Below, piece after piece: positions 10,761-22,080 of a stretch of 64,000 nt of DNA. The translations under genes were made by a program, and so were the position numbers. The notes under the pieces were generated by a model. That model was not told where the DNA came from, did no database searches, and was given only the letters and a program-made list of their open reading frames with translations. Source of the stretch: Vicia villosa (taxonomy: Eukaryota; Streptophyta; Magnoliopsida; Fabales; Fabaceae); the NCBI RefSeq assembly GCF_029867415.1, contig NW_026705389.1:1-64000 (forward strand), given 5' to 3'. Positions within the stretch are counted from its first letter, which is position 1, and each line of letters begins with the position of its first letter.

Positions 10761-13700
10761 TGTCATACCCCAAAATTTGCCCTCCAGATCTCGCTTTTGC
10801 GAAGGCTTTGCATATCATTTGCATCTTGTCATTAGGACATTAACTTAATTTTGCATTTATTCAAAAAAAATGAAAATATGCATCACATGTTCATCTTTGC
10901 GCATTTTGCTCGTTTTTTACCATTTAACAATATTTTCGGTTACTAATCCTTTTTAGGCTTACAATTCTAATTTTTATTCAAACTAGGTTTAATTTGAATT
11001 TTAATTGAAATCAGTAAGTCATTTTATTTTTATTTGCATTTGTTTTATTTGTTTTTGTTTTTTTAGGTGCAAATAAAGATGAGATCCATTGAGCTTAAAA
11101 TTGATCCAAATCCATGTTGCAAAGCCCATTTTTTTTAACCTAATTTATTCTATAAATACTAATATCTTTTGCATTATGAAGGGGAGGAATCCTAACCTAA
11201 ACAAGAACTTTCTTCCACGTACAAAATTTCATCAGCTTTCTAACCCTTGTACACTCTCCTCCCACTTTCACGTAGAAACCTATTCTATCTCTCACACGTA
11301 CATATTCGTATACATATATTGTTTTTAGTCAACACCTCTGGTGGCAATTGTTCCAATTTACGGTCCGCAAGAGTAGCTGTAACAGAAGCAGAGAAAAGGA
11401 AAACTCATACATTAACAAGCTACAAAAAATAGCAGTAGTGATTCGGATCCAAATGGTCAAAGCAACAAAACTCTGAGCAGAAAAATCAGAAGAACCGAAT
11501 TGAAGAACCGTCGTCGAGGAATGGAAGAGACCGCAACCCCTTCCCGTTCATCGCCACCAAGAGTGATTAACCACCGTGAACCATCCCTGCCATCCCTTAC
11601 GGTTAGCGTTCGATTTTTTTTAATCGCGTTTTACTAGCTCATGCACTCTTAATGATTTATAAGTATGTATTCTGGTTCATGTTAGTGTTTAGAAGGTGTT
11701 TGAGTCAGTGTTGTTAAGATTTGACGTAAGAATCATCTTATGCCATTATTAGGGCAAGATATCTCTTTTCCTTCGTATTCATATTTGCAGGTACCTTTGG
11801 ATCAAACGAGCCGCATATTCGAACTCAGGATTTGTTTTTATGGGGATCTGGGCATTCTTGCTGTTCGTTTAACGATGATTTATGCGTTTGTTATGTTTAC
11901 AGGTTTTGCTATTTTTTACGAATACCCTTGCCTTGCTGTTCTATTTTCTCTAAGATAAATGCTTCTTTTGTGAAAATATTTGGTTCTATGTTGTTCCTCT
12001 CTTGGAGATCTTCGATTTTGGTTTTTATTTCATGCGATTTCATGGAGAGATAAGGGAGATATGTTGATTTAAAGTTGCTTAAAATTCATCTACTTCATGC
12101 GATTTTGGTTTTTATTTCATGCTGCCTCCATGAAGAAGATGACCGAGTGTCATCATATGGTTGGTCCGCTCCGTTTTTGTCTTCTAGCGGTGGACATGTG
12201 GCGGCACACGATTGGCCGTGGTGGCCTTTTGTCCTCTAGTCACTTAATACCAAAAGGACCAATTGATGTTATGTCACTTACGTTGCTTTTATATTTTATT
12301 TATGCCACATTTTTATTATTTATCACTTGGGCTGAGTTTATTAACAGCAAAAAGCTTTGGTATGAATGGCTGGCGGTGAGAATGTATGATTGCTAAGTCC
12401 TGGGTTCGATTCCAGGAGTATGCATTGTTTTTTTTTTGTGTTTATTTATTTGCAGATCAAGTGATGCAGCCCCACGCAAGCTCACGATGCTACCTCACAT
12501 ATACACCGTCAGATCATTTCACAAACAGATCCAGCGAGCGTAGAAACGCAGGAATACCATGCACCTCAGGAGAGCACCACACTGGATCACACGCCCAGCT
12601 AAGTTCTATTCTTTTTTTTTTCTTTCTTTTCTTAAATTCCATTAATTCATTTATTAATTTTTTTTTTCTTTCTCCAAAATTTATTTTATCTTAGCTTTTA
12701 CTTTTATCATGTAGTAATGTCATAACCAAATATTTTATTTAATCGAAAACCCGATTTTATTCTTAATATTAAAAATAACTGTTTTTTTAGTTTTTTAAAA
12801 ATTAATACTTATTCTAGGATTACAACTTAATTTTTGGGTTCATTAAAATTATTTTTATGCCTTAAATCCTGATCACTGTCAATGGTAGATGTTATCCATT
12901 AATGCATCTTTTAGCCTTAGAAAGTTTGTAGGACACCATAAGTTTTCTTAACAAACCCTTCAGGGTTTGTAAACCTTTTTAGGGTAAGAACATTCATGCA
13001 CTAAAATCACTTTCTTTTGTGCAAATTTTCAGGATTAATCAGAAATGTTCCGCCTACGCGCCATGCCGATCAAGAGGCTAAGTTTCTAAAATTTTTTCTT
13101 TTATTTCTATTTATTTATGTCAATTAAATATTATTCTTGTTATTTTGCCTTGAATTAGCCATACACTCATTGCCATCTTTTTCTGTTGTCAAATGGTCAG
13201 GGTCAATGCTTCATGCTTCAAGGCAAACCTCTGCCCGTCAAACTTCATCCATCGAAGCTAAAGGTTGTCAAGTTGCCAAAGCTACGAATGTTGGTAACCC
13301 TAAACCCTATTTTTATTACTTATGTCAAACCCTATTTAGGGATCCGCTGGTTTCTTATTCCCTTCCCCCACTATTATGTAACTGTTTACTGGTTGTATTG
13401 TTTGGCCTTGAAGGCACTTAAATTATATTATTATATTATTATTGTGTGGTTAGTAATGTAGGGAGTGACAAGATTAATTAATCAAACGTTAGATCACTAA
13501 CAAGATAAAATATTCGAATACAACCACGTGATTGTTGCACCCACACACCTTTAGGATAATCCCTCTGGTTGCCTTTGTTGCCTGTTGCCTTGTTGCCTTT
13601 AAGTGTACTAAATAGTCAAAGTCCCTCGATTCCGAGGATACCTAAAGCAAAACAAAATGTTGCCCTAAGTTCATTATCATCAATTCTGCCCCTCGAAGCT

Positions 13701-14407
13701 GCCTCGGTAAAAAATGATGATTTGTCCCAATTGCTAAGGTATCCTCGCATGATGCCTAAAAAGATTAATGACTATTATATCCTTCCCTTAGACTACCTGC
13801 CCTCTTTATGGCAAGGGACAGTCTTATGGCGAACGATTATTCGATGACCCTTAAACATCCAATTGAAAGACTCCCTACCCTTTATGGTATGGATAGATCC
13901 TTTCGCCCGAAAAGCTAAAAGAACGAATTTTCAAACTTAGGGTAGTTGCTACTAATTGCTTGCTCTAAATTCAAAAACTATTTTCTCACTCTTTTCAAAT
14001 CAAGTTCAAAAAGACTACGCTTATTTACAAGCTAAAGTTCTTCTTCGAAAATCATTTCAAATTCAAAATACTTTTCACACCTCCTTTCAAAACAATTTCA
14101 AACAAGGCTACGCTTATTTACAAGCTAAAGTCCTTAACGAAATCTTTTACTATTCGCACACTGCTTTTCAAACAAATCAAATATTTTTCAAAGTGAGCTA
14201 AGCAATTAAGAGCCCATGGATAACCATGGATGCAAAGGGTGCCTTACACCTTCCCTTTGCATAACTTACCCCCCGAACTCAAAATCTTTTTAAAGGTCTT
14301 TTCCTGTTCTTTTAGCCTTTCCTAAAAATTGGATAAAATAAAAGTCGGTGGCGACTCATGCTTAACCGCGACATTTTCAATTATAAAAGTCAGTTCACCG
14401 TATTACA
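10761..14407 (+). repeat. Long terminal repeat 2 of nested element
   Basis: The 3647-bp copy is identical to LTR 1 as far as I can see, except for two extra T in the T-run after the tRNA-like module (12427 onward). It is followed by a second PBS and a second internal region, so it serves as 3' LTR of unit one and 5' LTR of unit two. Confidence 0.94.
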
Positions 14408-14429
14408 GAACTGGCGACTCTGCTGGGGA

Positions 14430-17400
14430 TGCTTTCGAATAAAAGAGGGGTTACCTTAGAGTTAGGATCACTTTAAATTTGTTTGATTTGTTTGCTTTAT
14501 CTTTAAAGGTTGTTTTGGGTATTCTGCTGTGTGAAAGATCCTACACCCGGATCTAGTGTACCTTAGGTATGTGGCATGAGACCAGGGAGGCTGTACGACA
14601 TGTATCGTTATGGTTGAACTGGTGGCCACCGTTAGTGCGACGCTTTGGTTTGTCCTGATGGCCCTTGAATACGATCGAGGAGACATTTGGCTATCGCGTG
14701 GTGTCATAAGCACTAATTCGCCCTTAGAACCTTAGTTGAACTTGACTTTGGCCTATAGGAAGTAGCGAGATAGCTGGCTTTGGGTTCCTGACTGAAGCCG
14801 GTTGATACTCGATGCTACACTCATTGAGATTGGACTCTAGGGATGCTTTTGGCTGGCCGATCGAGTGCCATGTTGAGACAATGCCCGCGAGAAAGATCAG
14901 GGATATGAGCACCATAGAACCCGATTACTATTCTAGGACAGGTTGAACCAACTTAACTTCAGTGGGGAGGGTACTTACCTACGAACTTCACGCAAACCTT
15001 TAAACCTAAGGACACTTGTGTGACTTGTCTGTGCTTTCCACTAACCCTTTGGTTTTCTTGCAGGTTTTCCTGTGGGACTCAGTTGTCTTTACCATCTTAC
15101 ACATTGCCTGATGCATTGCATAACATCATGACACCATGACATCATACGCATAACATGATCTAACTAACCATTTCAAGGATCTTAGGGATTTAGGGCGCAC
15201 AATTTCAGGTGCTCTGATCAAGGACTGAATTCCTAATCAAGGGGCAAGAGGATTTTCCTCTGGCCACATACCTTCCGATTCAGAGACACTGTACCTATTA
15301 AGGGGCAAGAGGATTTATTTTTCTCTAGCCATACTCTTTCAAATTCAGAAGTATCCCGAATCAGAGGCTATGACCCACTCGATATGGTGAGCTTGATTCT
15401 CAAAGAAAGACGTTCAAAGACAAAGTTCATATTTTTTCAGACAAAGACGCGACCAAATCATTTTCTAATGTTGCTAACTAAAATCCTAAAGATCCGTGAA
15501 AAGATTGCATTTGCATTCATAACATCACATAAAAACTAATCTCACCTTTCAGGTCGACCAACTGGTCATGCAACTATCATCAACAAAATTAAATGCATCC
15601 CAAAGTATGGTCTTCCAGATATGGTCTAATATACGACTCGTTCTGGTATCCTTCATCAGATATGGTCTAATGTATGGCTCGTTCTGATTGTTCTCCTTCA
15701 GATATGGTTTAATGAATAACTCGTTCTGGTTTCCTACTTCCAGATATGGTCTAATGTACGACTCGTTCTGGTATCCTTCATCAGATATGGTCTAATGTAT
15801 GGCTCGTTCTGATTGTTCTCCTTCAGATATGGTTTAATGAATAACTCGTTCTGGTTTCCTACTTCCAGATATGGTCTAATCTACGACTCGTTCTAGTATC
15901 CTTCATCAGATATGGTCTAATGTATGGCTCGTTCTGATTGTTCTCCTTCAGATATGGTTTAATGAATAACTCGTTTTGATGTCCTACTTCCAGATGTGGT
16001 CTAATGTATGACCCATTCTGGCATTCCTCTTCAGATATGGTTTAATGAATAACTCGTTCTGATGCCCTACGCCAGATACATTCCGGAAGCTCGAACCCCG
16101 GACATTCTGAAAGTTCCAATCAGATGAACATTCTGGAAGCTTGATCTCTAGACTTCTGAAACATTACAATCAAGATATACATTTCGGAAGCTGGAACCCC
16201 CGACATTCTGAAACACTCTTATCAGATGCACATTCCGGAAGCTCGAACCCCGGATACTCTGAATCTCTACACCAGTTCCACAACAACGACGCAAGCCAGA
16301 TGCACCTAAGCGTCAATTCACCAAAATTAATATGTCGTCGGCTCAGACCTTACAACATCCGTTGAAGATCAGATTGATTACTCTGAGGGATGCTCTTAAG
16401 AATTCTAACACCTCTGGATATAAACTCAATGCGAGGTGCGCGCACCATTCCAACATTCTTGGACATTACAAAAACAATTGCTGGACACTGAGGAATAAGA
16501 TTCAAGATCTAATCGATAACGGGGAAATCAAATTCAACCCTCCCGAAACTCCTGTGGTGATCACCGCTCCTATGCCTAGTCATGACGAGACAGATTGACG
16601 TCTGGACGGACGAACTTTTGGATCATTAGATCTACTTTCATTTGCATGTTTCTTTTCTGTTTGTTTAAATGTTCGAATTATGATAGACATTATCTGTTTT
16701 AATAATCATCATCAGTGCATTGCATATGTTTGTCTTGAGTAAATTATTTCGCTATCACTCATTCTAAACTGCATCTTTACTTTGCATATGCTTTATGGTA
16801 CTCAACTCCTGCTAAAGTTGTATACCTTTTGAGGGAGCATGACGAAAATGATACCGCAACCTCATACAGTATGCTTTTGAGCGGACTATGCTGACGATGT
16901 ACAGGCATTGTTTCAATTCCTAAACAGTGGAGATATAAGGATGTTAATCCCTCGTCAACCCCTTTGAGCCTAAGAAGTAGAAGTTTCTTTCTTGTACTAA
17001 TTAAAACCCTTAATCATAACCTGGGGCAGGGTAGTTCTCAGTTAATTTGGCTGTGCATTCTATTTTAAGAGAATCATTCAGTACACCTTTCAACAAAGGT
17101 TTCAATCACAAGAGTTCATCCGCACACATCAAAGAAGTGTTGGAGAAGTCAATCAAAAGCCAATGATGGTTCATCAATCATTAAGTAAGGCAGTCAATAT
17201 CTTTCAAAAAAAAAATGATGACGAAAAACATATATACAAAGAAAAGCCTGCTAAGTCAAAAACCAAAAAGATGACTTAGGCAAAAATCAAGGCATCCCGC
17301 TGACTGTAAGCTCAAAATAGACAGTTCAGGCAAAAGTTAGGGATATCAAAATAAAAAATGAAAAAAGAAGAGTCAATAAATTCCTGAACAACACAATGTT

Positions 17401-17908
17401 GTGACTACCAAAAGGAAGAAGTGACTGCCATCTCAAAAAATTCTCTTTGCTTGTGAACCATCATCATTATCAAAGGTGCAAATCCAAAAGTCTCCTGGAA
17501 ACGGAATGCATAAGTCGAATTAACTGAGCTTAGGATTGAAGATCATCACGAAGAAGGGTGGGTACAATCAAATTTTGAGCCTTTATCCTTTGTTTCTTAA
17601 ACCGTGAACCAAGCCACGTTACCACCCTTGAAAGTCCTAACTGAAGCATGGTTAGTTCGAAAGCATACTGTCACAACAAAGGTATCCTGACTCCTTAAGG
17701 TTTATCACAAATGCTGAGTCGATATTTCATTTTTACAAACATCACGTTGTTACAAATATCATGTTTTACAAATAACACACTTTTACATCTCTGGTTTTAA
17801 TGTTTTTCAAAAAACTCAAGACAGACATATACATTGCATCTCATGAATTCATTATTAAGCATATTCTGCTACATAATTTCAAATGTTAGCATCAGAAAGA
17901 ACTTGCAC
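14430..17908 (+). other. Second internal region of nested element, 3'-truncated
   Basis: It repeats 6055-9534 almost exactly, including the 125-bp array (15615-16072), the 50-bp array (16073-16270), the gag remnant and the two hairpins (17251-17329). It breaks off after ACTTGCAC at 17908. About 1.2 kb of internal 3' sequence, including the nine-copy hairpin array and the polypurine tract, is missing. Confidence 0.9.
16332..16598 (+). CDS. Second copy of gag C-terminal remnant
   Basis: This frame encodes the same 88 residues as the copy in unit one (7958-8224), including the C-x2-H-x5-H-x4-C knuckle. It is part of the tandem duplication of the nested element. The only nearby difference is one C-to-T change at about 16327, just before the start. 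It is probably a non-functional relic. Confidence 0.55.
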   Translation: MSSAQTLQHPLKIRLITLRDALKNSNTSGYKLNARCAHHSNILGHYKNNCWTLRNKIQDLIDNGEIKFNPPETPVVITAPMPSHDETD

Positions 17909-17940
17909 TATTATGTAAATGTTAGCATCTCATGAATTCA
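17909..17940 (+). other. Templated filler at a deletion junction
   Basis: Thirty-two bases join the truncated internal region to the truncated LTR. They split into three pieces that each match nearby sequence: cactattatgtaa (as at about 18011-18022), aaatgttagcatc (17881-17893) and gcatctcatgaattca (17836-17851). Each switch occurs at a few shared bases. Confidence 0.85.
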
Positions 17941-19048
17941 CTAAACCCTATTTTTATTACTTATGTCAAACCCTATTTAGGGATCCGCTGGTTTCTTATT
18001 CCCTTCCCCCACTATTATGTAACTGTTTACTGGTTGTATTGTTTGGCCTTGAAGGCACTTAAATTATATTATTATATTATTATTGTGTGGTTAGTAATGT
18101 AGGGAGTGACAAGATTAATTAATCAAACGTTAGATCACTAACAAGATAAAATATTCGAATACAACCACGTGATTGTTGCACCCACACACCTTTAGGATAA
18201 TCCCTCTGGTTGCCTTTGTTGCCTGTTGCCTTGTTGCCTTTAAGTGTACTAAATAGTCAAAGTCCCTCGATTCCGAGGATACCTAAAGCAAAACAAAATG
18301 TTGCCCTAAGTTCATTATCATCAATTCTGCCCCTCGAAGCTGCCTCGGTAAAAAATGATGATTTGTCCCAATTGCTAAGGTATCCTCGCATGATGCCTAA
18401 AAAGATTAATGACTATTATATCCTTCCCTTAGACTACCTGCCCTCTTTATGGCAAGGGACAGTCTTATGGCGAACGATTATTCGATGACCCTTAAACATC
18501 CAATTGAAAGACTCCCTACCCTTTATGGTATGGATAGATCCTTTCGCCCGAAAAGCTAAAAGAACGAAATTTCAAACTTAGGGTAGTTGCTACTAATTGC
18601 TTGCTCTAAATTCAAAAACTATTTTCTCACTCTTTTCAAATCAAGTTCAAAAAGACTACGCTTATTTACAAGCTAAAGTTCTTCTTCGAAAATCATTTCA
18701 AATTCAAAATACTTTTCACACCTCCTTTCAAAACAATTTCAAACAAGGCTACGCTTATTTACAAGCTAAAGTCCTTAACGAAATCTTTTACTATTCGCAC
18801 ACTGCTTTTCAAACAAATCAAATATTTTTCAAAGTGAGCTAAGCAATTAAGAGCCCATGGATAACCATGGATGCAAAGGGTGCCTTACACCTTCCCTTTG
18901 CATAACTTACCCCCCGAACTCAAAATCTTTTTAAAGGTCTTTTCCTGTTCTTTTAGCCTTTCCTAAAAATTGGATAAAATAAAAGTCGGTGGCGACTCAT
19001 GCTTAACCGCGACATTTTCAATTATAAAAGTCAGTTCACCGTATTACA
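17941..19048 (+). repeat. Truncated long terminal repeat 3 of nested element
   Basis: It corresponds to 4925-6032 of LTR 1, so the first 2537 bp are missing. It begins within the telomere-like CTAAACCCTA stretch and ends normally with ATTACA before the target duplication. One substitution relative to LTR 1 is visible at about 18568 (gaaattt versus gaatttt). Its last 50 bases are read in frame with the downstream Ogre pol, which creates a spurious start at 18999. Confidence 0.93.
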
Positions 19049-19053
19049 CCGCT
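19049..19053 (+). repeat. Target-site duplication, right copy (CCGCT)
   Basis: It follows the LTR end ATTACA and repeats 2383-2387. After it the outer Ogre reading frame resumes. Confidence 0.95.
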
Positions 19054-21140
19054 ACTCCATGCTCGAGAAGACGTGTTGTGCTTTGGCCTGGGCTGCCAAG
19101 CGTCTCCGCCAGTACATGATTCGACATACTACTTACTTGATCTCTCATATGGATCCAATCAAGTACATATTTGAGAAGCCTGCTTTAACTGGGAGAATTG
19201 CCCGTTGGCAGATGTTGTTATCAGAATACGACATTGAGTATCACGCACAGAAAGCCGTGAAAGGAAGCATTCTAGCTGAGCACCTGGCTCACCACCCACT
19301 CAATGGTCATGAATCAACCAGTTTCGATTTTCCGGACGAGGACGTCATGTACCTCAAGATGAAAGATTACGACGAGCCACTACCAGACGAAGGACCTGAG
19401 ATAGGATCCCAGTGGGGCTTAATCTTTGACGGAGCTGTCAATGCTTATGGACGAGGAATTGGGGCAATCATTGTTACACCTCAGGGTACCCAAATTCCAT
19501 TTACTGCCAGATTAACTTTCAAATGCACAAACAATGAGGCCGAATATGAAGCTTGCATCATGGGTCTCGAAGAAGCCATGGATCTAAGAATCAAACACTT
19601 GGATGTATACGGAGATTCTGCTTTGGTCATCAATCAAATCAAAGGAGAATGGGAAACACGCCAACCAGGGCTAATTCCTTACAAAGACTACGCGAGAAGA
19701 TTGTTACCATTCTTCGACAGGGTAGATTTTCATCACATTCCTCGTGAAGAAAACAATTTGGCTGATGCATTAGCCACACTCTCTTCCATGATTAGGATAA
19801 ATCATTGGAATGACATTCCTCGGATCGATGTTATGCGCCTGGATAGGCCCGCTCATGTGTTCACAGTAGAAGCAATCATCGACGACAAACCGTGGTATCA
19901 CGATATCAAGAACTTTCTTCAAAAGCAAGAGTACCCTCTTGGGGCGTCAAAGAAAGATAGAAAGACTGTGAGAAAGTTAGCTTGTAGATTCTTCCTAAAT
20001 GAAGATGTTCTGTACAAGAGAAACTTCGACATGGTTCTGCTCAGATGCGTTGACAGAAAAGAAGCAGAAATACTCATGAGAGAAATACATGAAGGTTCCT
20101 TTGGTACTCACACCAATGGACATACCATGACAAGGAAAATACTGAGAGCAGGATATTATTGGCTGACGATGGAGTCAGATTGCTTCCAGTACGCAAAGAG
20201 GTGTCACAAATGCCAGATCTACGCCGATAGAATTCATGTGCCACCATCTCTTCTCAACATACTCTCTTCCCCTTGGCCTTTCTCCATGTGGGGAATCGAC
20301 ATGATTGGAATGATCGAACCAAAAGCGTCCAACGGACATCGCTTCATCTTGGTAGCCATAGACTATTTTACCAAATGGGTTGAAGCAGCTTCATATGCAA
20401 ACGTTACAAGACAAGTTGTCGTCAAGTTTATCAAGAATCACATCATATGTCGCTACGGCGTTCCTAGCAAGATAATCACTGACAATGGGTCAAATTTGAA
20501 TAACAAAATGATGAAGGAGCTTTGTGAAGAATTCAAGATCGAACATCACAACTCATCTCCTTACAGACCAAAGATGAATGGAGCTGTAGGAGCAGCTAAC
20601 AAAAACATCAAGAAAATCATTCAGAAGATGGTCATCACTTACAAGGATTGGCACGAAATGCTCCCGTATGCTCTTCACGGTTACCGTACATCAGTACGTA
20701 CTTCGACTGGAGCAACTCCTTTCTCCCTTGTATATGGCATGGAAGCAGTCCTACCTATAGAGGTTGAGATTCCATTAATGAGAGTTTTGATGGAGGCAAA
20801 ATTAACAGAAGCCGAGTGGTGTCAAAGCAGATTCGATGAATTGAACTTAATCGAAGAAAAGCGCATGACAGCTTTATGCCACGGACAGCTATATCAACAA
20901 AGAATGAAGAAAGCTTTCGACAAAAAGGTTCGACCTCGCACAATCAAAGAAGGCGACCTTGTACTCAAAAAGATTCAATCTCTTCTCACAGATTCGAGAG
21001 GGAAATGGACTCCCAATTATGACGGCCCCTACGTGGTCAAGAGAGCTTTCTCAGGAGGAGCCTTAATACTCACGACTATGGATGGAGAAGAATTCACCCG
21101 TCCTGTGAACGTCGACGCAGTCAAGAAATACTTCGCCTAA
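19054..21140 (+). pseudogene. Ogre RNase H, archaeal-type RNase H and integrase (3' half of split pol)
   Basis: This continues the pol frame broken at 2387. After the rest of the RT-linked RNase H comes a second RNase H with Asp (19428), Glu (19536), Asp (19614) and Asp (19764), the additional archaeal-type RNase H known for Tat elements. The integrase has an HHCC zinc region (about 20090-20220), then catalytic Asp at 20298 and Asp at 20481. The third position, exactly 35 residues on, is GGA (20589-20591), encoding Gly instead of the invariant Glu. The end (TAA at 21138-21140) has a GPYVV-type C-terminal domain and no chromodomain. No other stop or frameshift is visible. A longer open frame from 18999 includes 18 codons of the nested LTR and is an artefact of the insertion. 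The enzyme set is therefore split, and the integrase is probably dead. Confidence 0.93.
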
Positions 21141-21155
21141 ATAATCAAAAGAACA

Positions 21156-21316
21156 GCTCGCTAAGTTGAAAACTCGCAAAGAGCGGCTTAGGCAAAAAAG
21201 AGCGTCTCGGTGAATCGAAAACCCGAAAGGGCGATTCAGGCAAAAATTAGAGACATAAAAAAAATATACATTAATCAATCCCGGTAGACTTAAAACCCGA
21301 AAGGGGTAGTTTACGC
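21156..21316 (+). other. Three nested hairpins after the integrase stop
   Basis: Hairpin 1 pairs CTAAG (21161) with CTTAG (21187), with inner CTC-GCAAA-GAG. Hairpin 2 pairs TGAATCG (21211-21217) with CGATTCA (21232-21238), with inner CCC-GAAA-GGG. Hairpin 3 pairs GTAGACT (21284-21290) with AGTTTAC (21308-21314, one G-U), again with CCC-GAAA-GGG. GAAA is a GNRA tetraloop. Each hairpin is followed by GCAAAA. The nested and third elements have the same arrangement with other stem sequences. Confidence 0.8.
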
Positions 21317-22080
21317 AAAAGTTAGGGATATATGGCAAGTAACTGTGTTTAGGACAAACTTGATCATTCAAAATCCATAGCGGAGTGTTCATTAGCAGTA
21401 GGTCATCTTCTCAAAGCACGAATACAGCGCAACTCGGAGTGGAAGGGAAAGATAACGGTCGTCACGTTTCATCGTAGCCCTTTTCCCGAAAATTACCAAT
21501 TTCCAACTTTGTAAATACTCCATGGAATCAAGCATTTGGCTGATTACCATTCCATATATAATAATTTGAGCCTTGTGCTTTTCCTTTGCAATCTAGTCTT
21601 TTTCAGTTTCTTGAAATGCATTTTAAGTTTAAACAGTCAATTTCTTGAAACAAATGTTTTCATAAAATAAAAATGAATTTACTTGCAAAAATAAAGGTGA
21701 AATTTCTTTCTGAGGTTTACAAACAATAGGAAGAATGCAAACAGTTGCTCCGAGAACGGTTGAGACTCCGGGAACCAAGATTTCCCCATGAGGTCGCTTT
21801 GCGAACATCTCCCGATGACGGATCTTTACTTCAATTCATATTACTTACTTCGGACAGCGGACAACTGATAACCCGGTATTCCCAAGAGAGTTCGAACTAC
21901 AAGAAGAGGACATCTTCTGATCAACAAGAATTCAAGTCGTATCATAGGATTTTACATCTGCGACAATTCTATTCACGTTCACTTTACATTTTATCATTGT
22001 CATAATATTCATGCATACATTACATCATAACTGCATAGTCGAATCAGGCTTTGATCCTGTGAATGCCTAAGTCATTGAGG
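21317..22080 (+). other. 3' untranslated region of outer Ogre, no gene seen
   Basis: The region is noncoding. It contains a segment related to the noncoding DNA of the nested element but otherwise shows no repeat or ORF that I can support. Confidence 0.6.

Larger units (their letters stand above)
2388..19048 (+). mobile_element. Nested non-coding Ogre-like element with tandem LTR-internal units
   Basis: A 16.7 kb insertion begins TGTCATACCCC, ends ATTACA and is flanked by CCGCT on both sides. Its structure is LTR (2388-6032), internal (6033-10760), LTR (10761-14407), truncated internal (14408-17908), filler (17909-17940) and truncated LTR (17941-19048). The two LTR-internal units differ by only a few bases: two extra T in one T-run, one missing C near 15610, and a handful of substitutions. 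The outer duplication belongs to a single insertion. Unequal recombination between LTRs followed by one deletion explains the layout. The only coding trace is an 88-codon gag C-terminus (7958-8224 and its copy), so mobilisation would need proteins in trans. The near identity of the units indicates a very recent origin or recent conversion. Confidence 0.93.

Noticed and set aside
18999..19053. Start of a 713-codon open frame at 18999
   Set aside because: The first 18 codons are the end of the nested LTR plus the target duplication; the native pol resumes at 19054.
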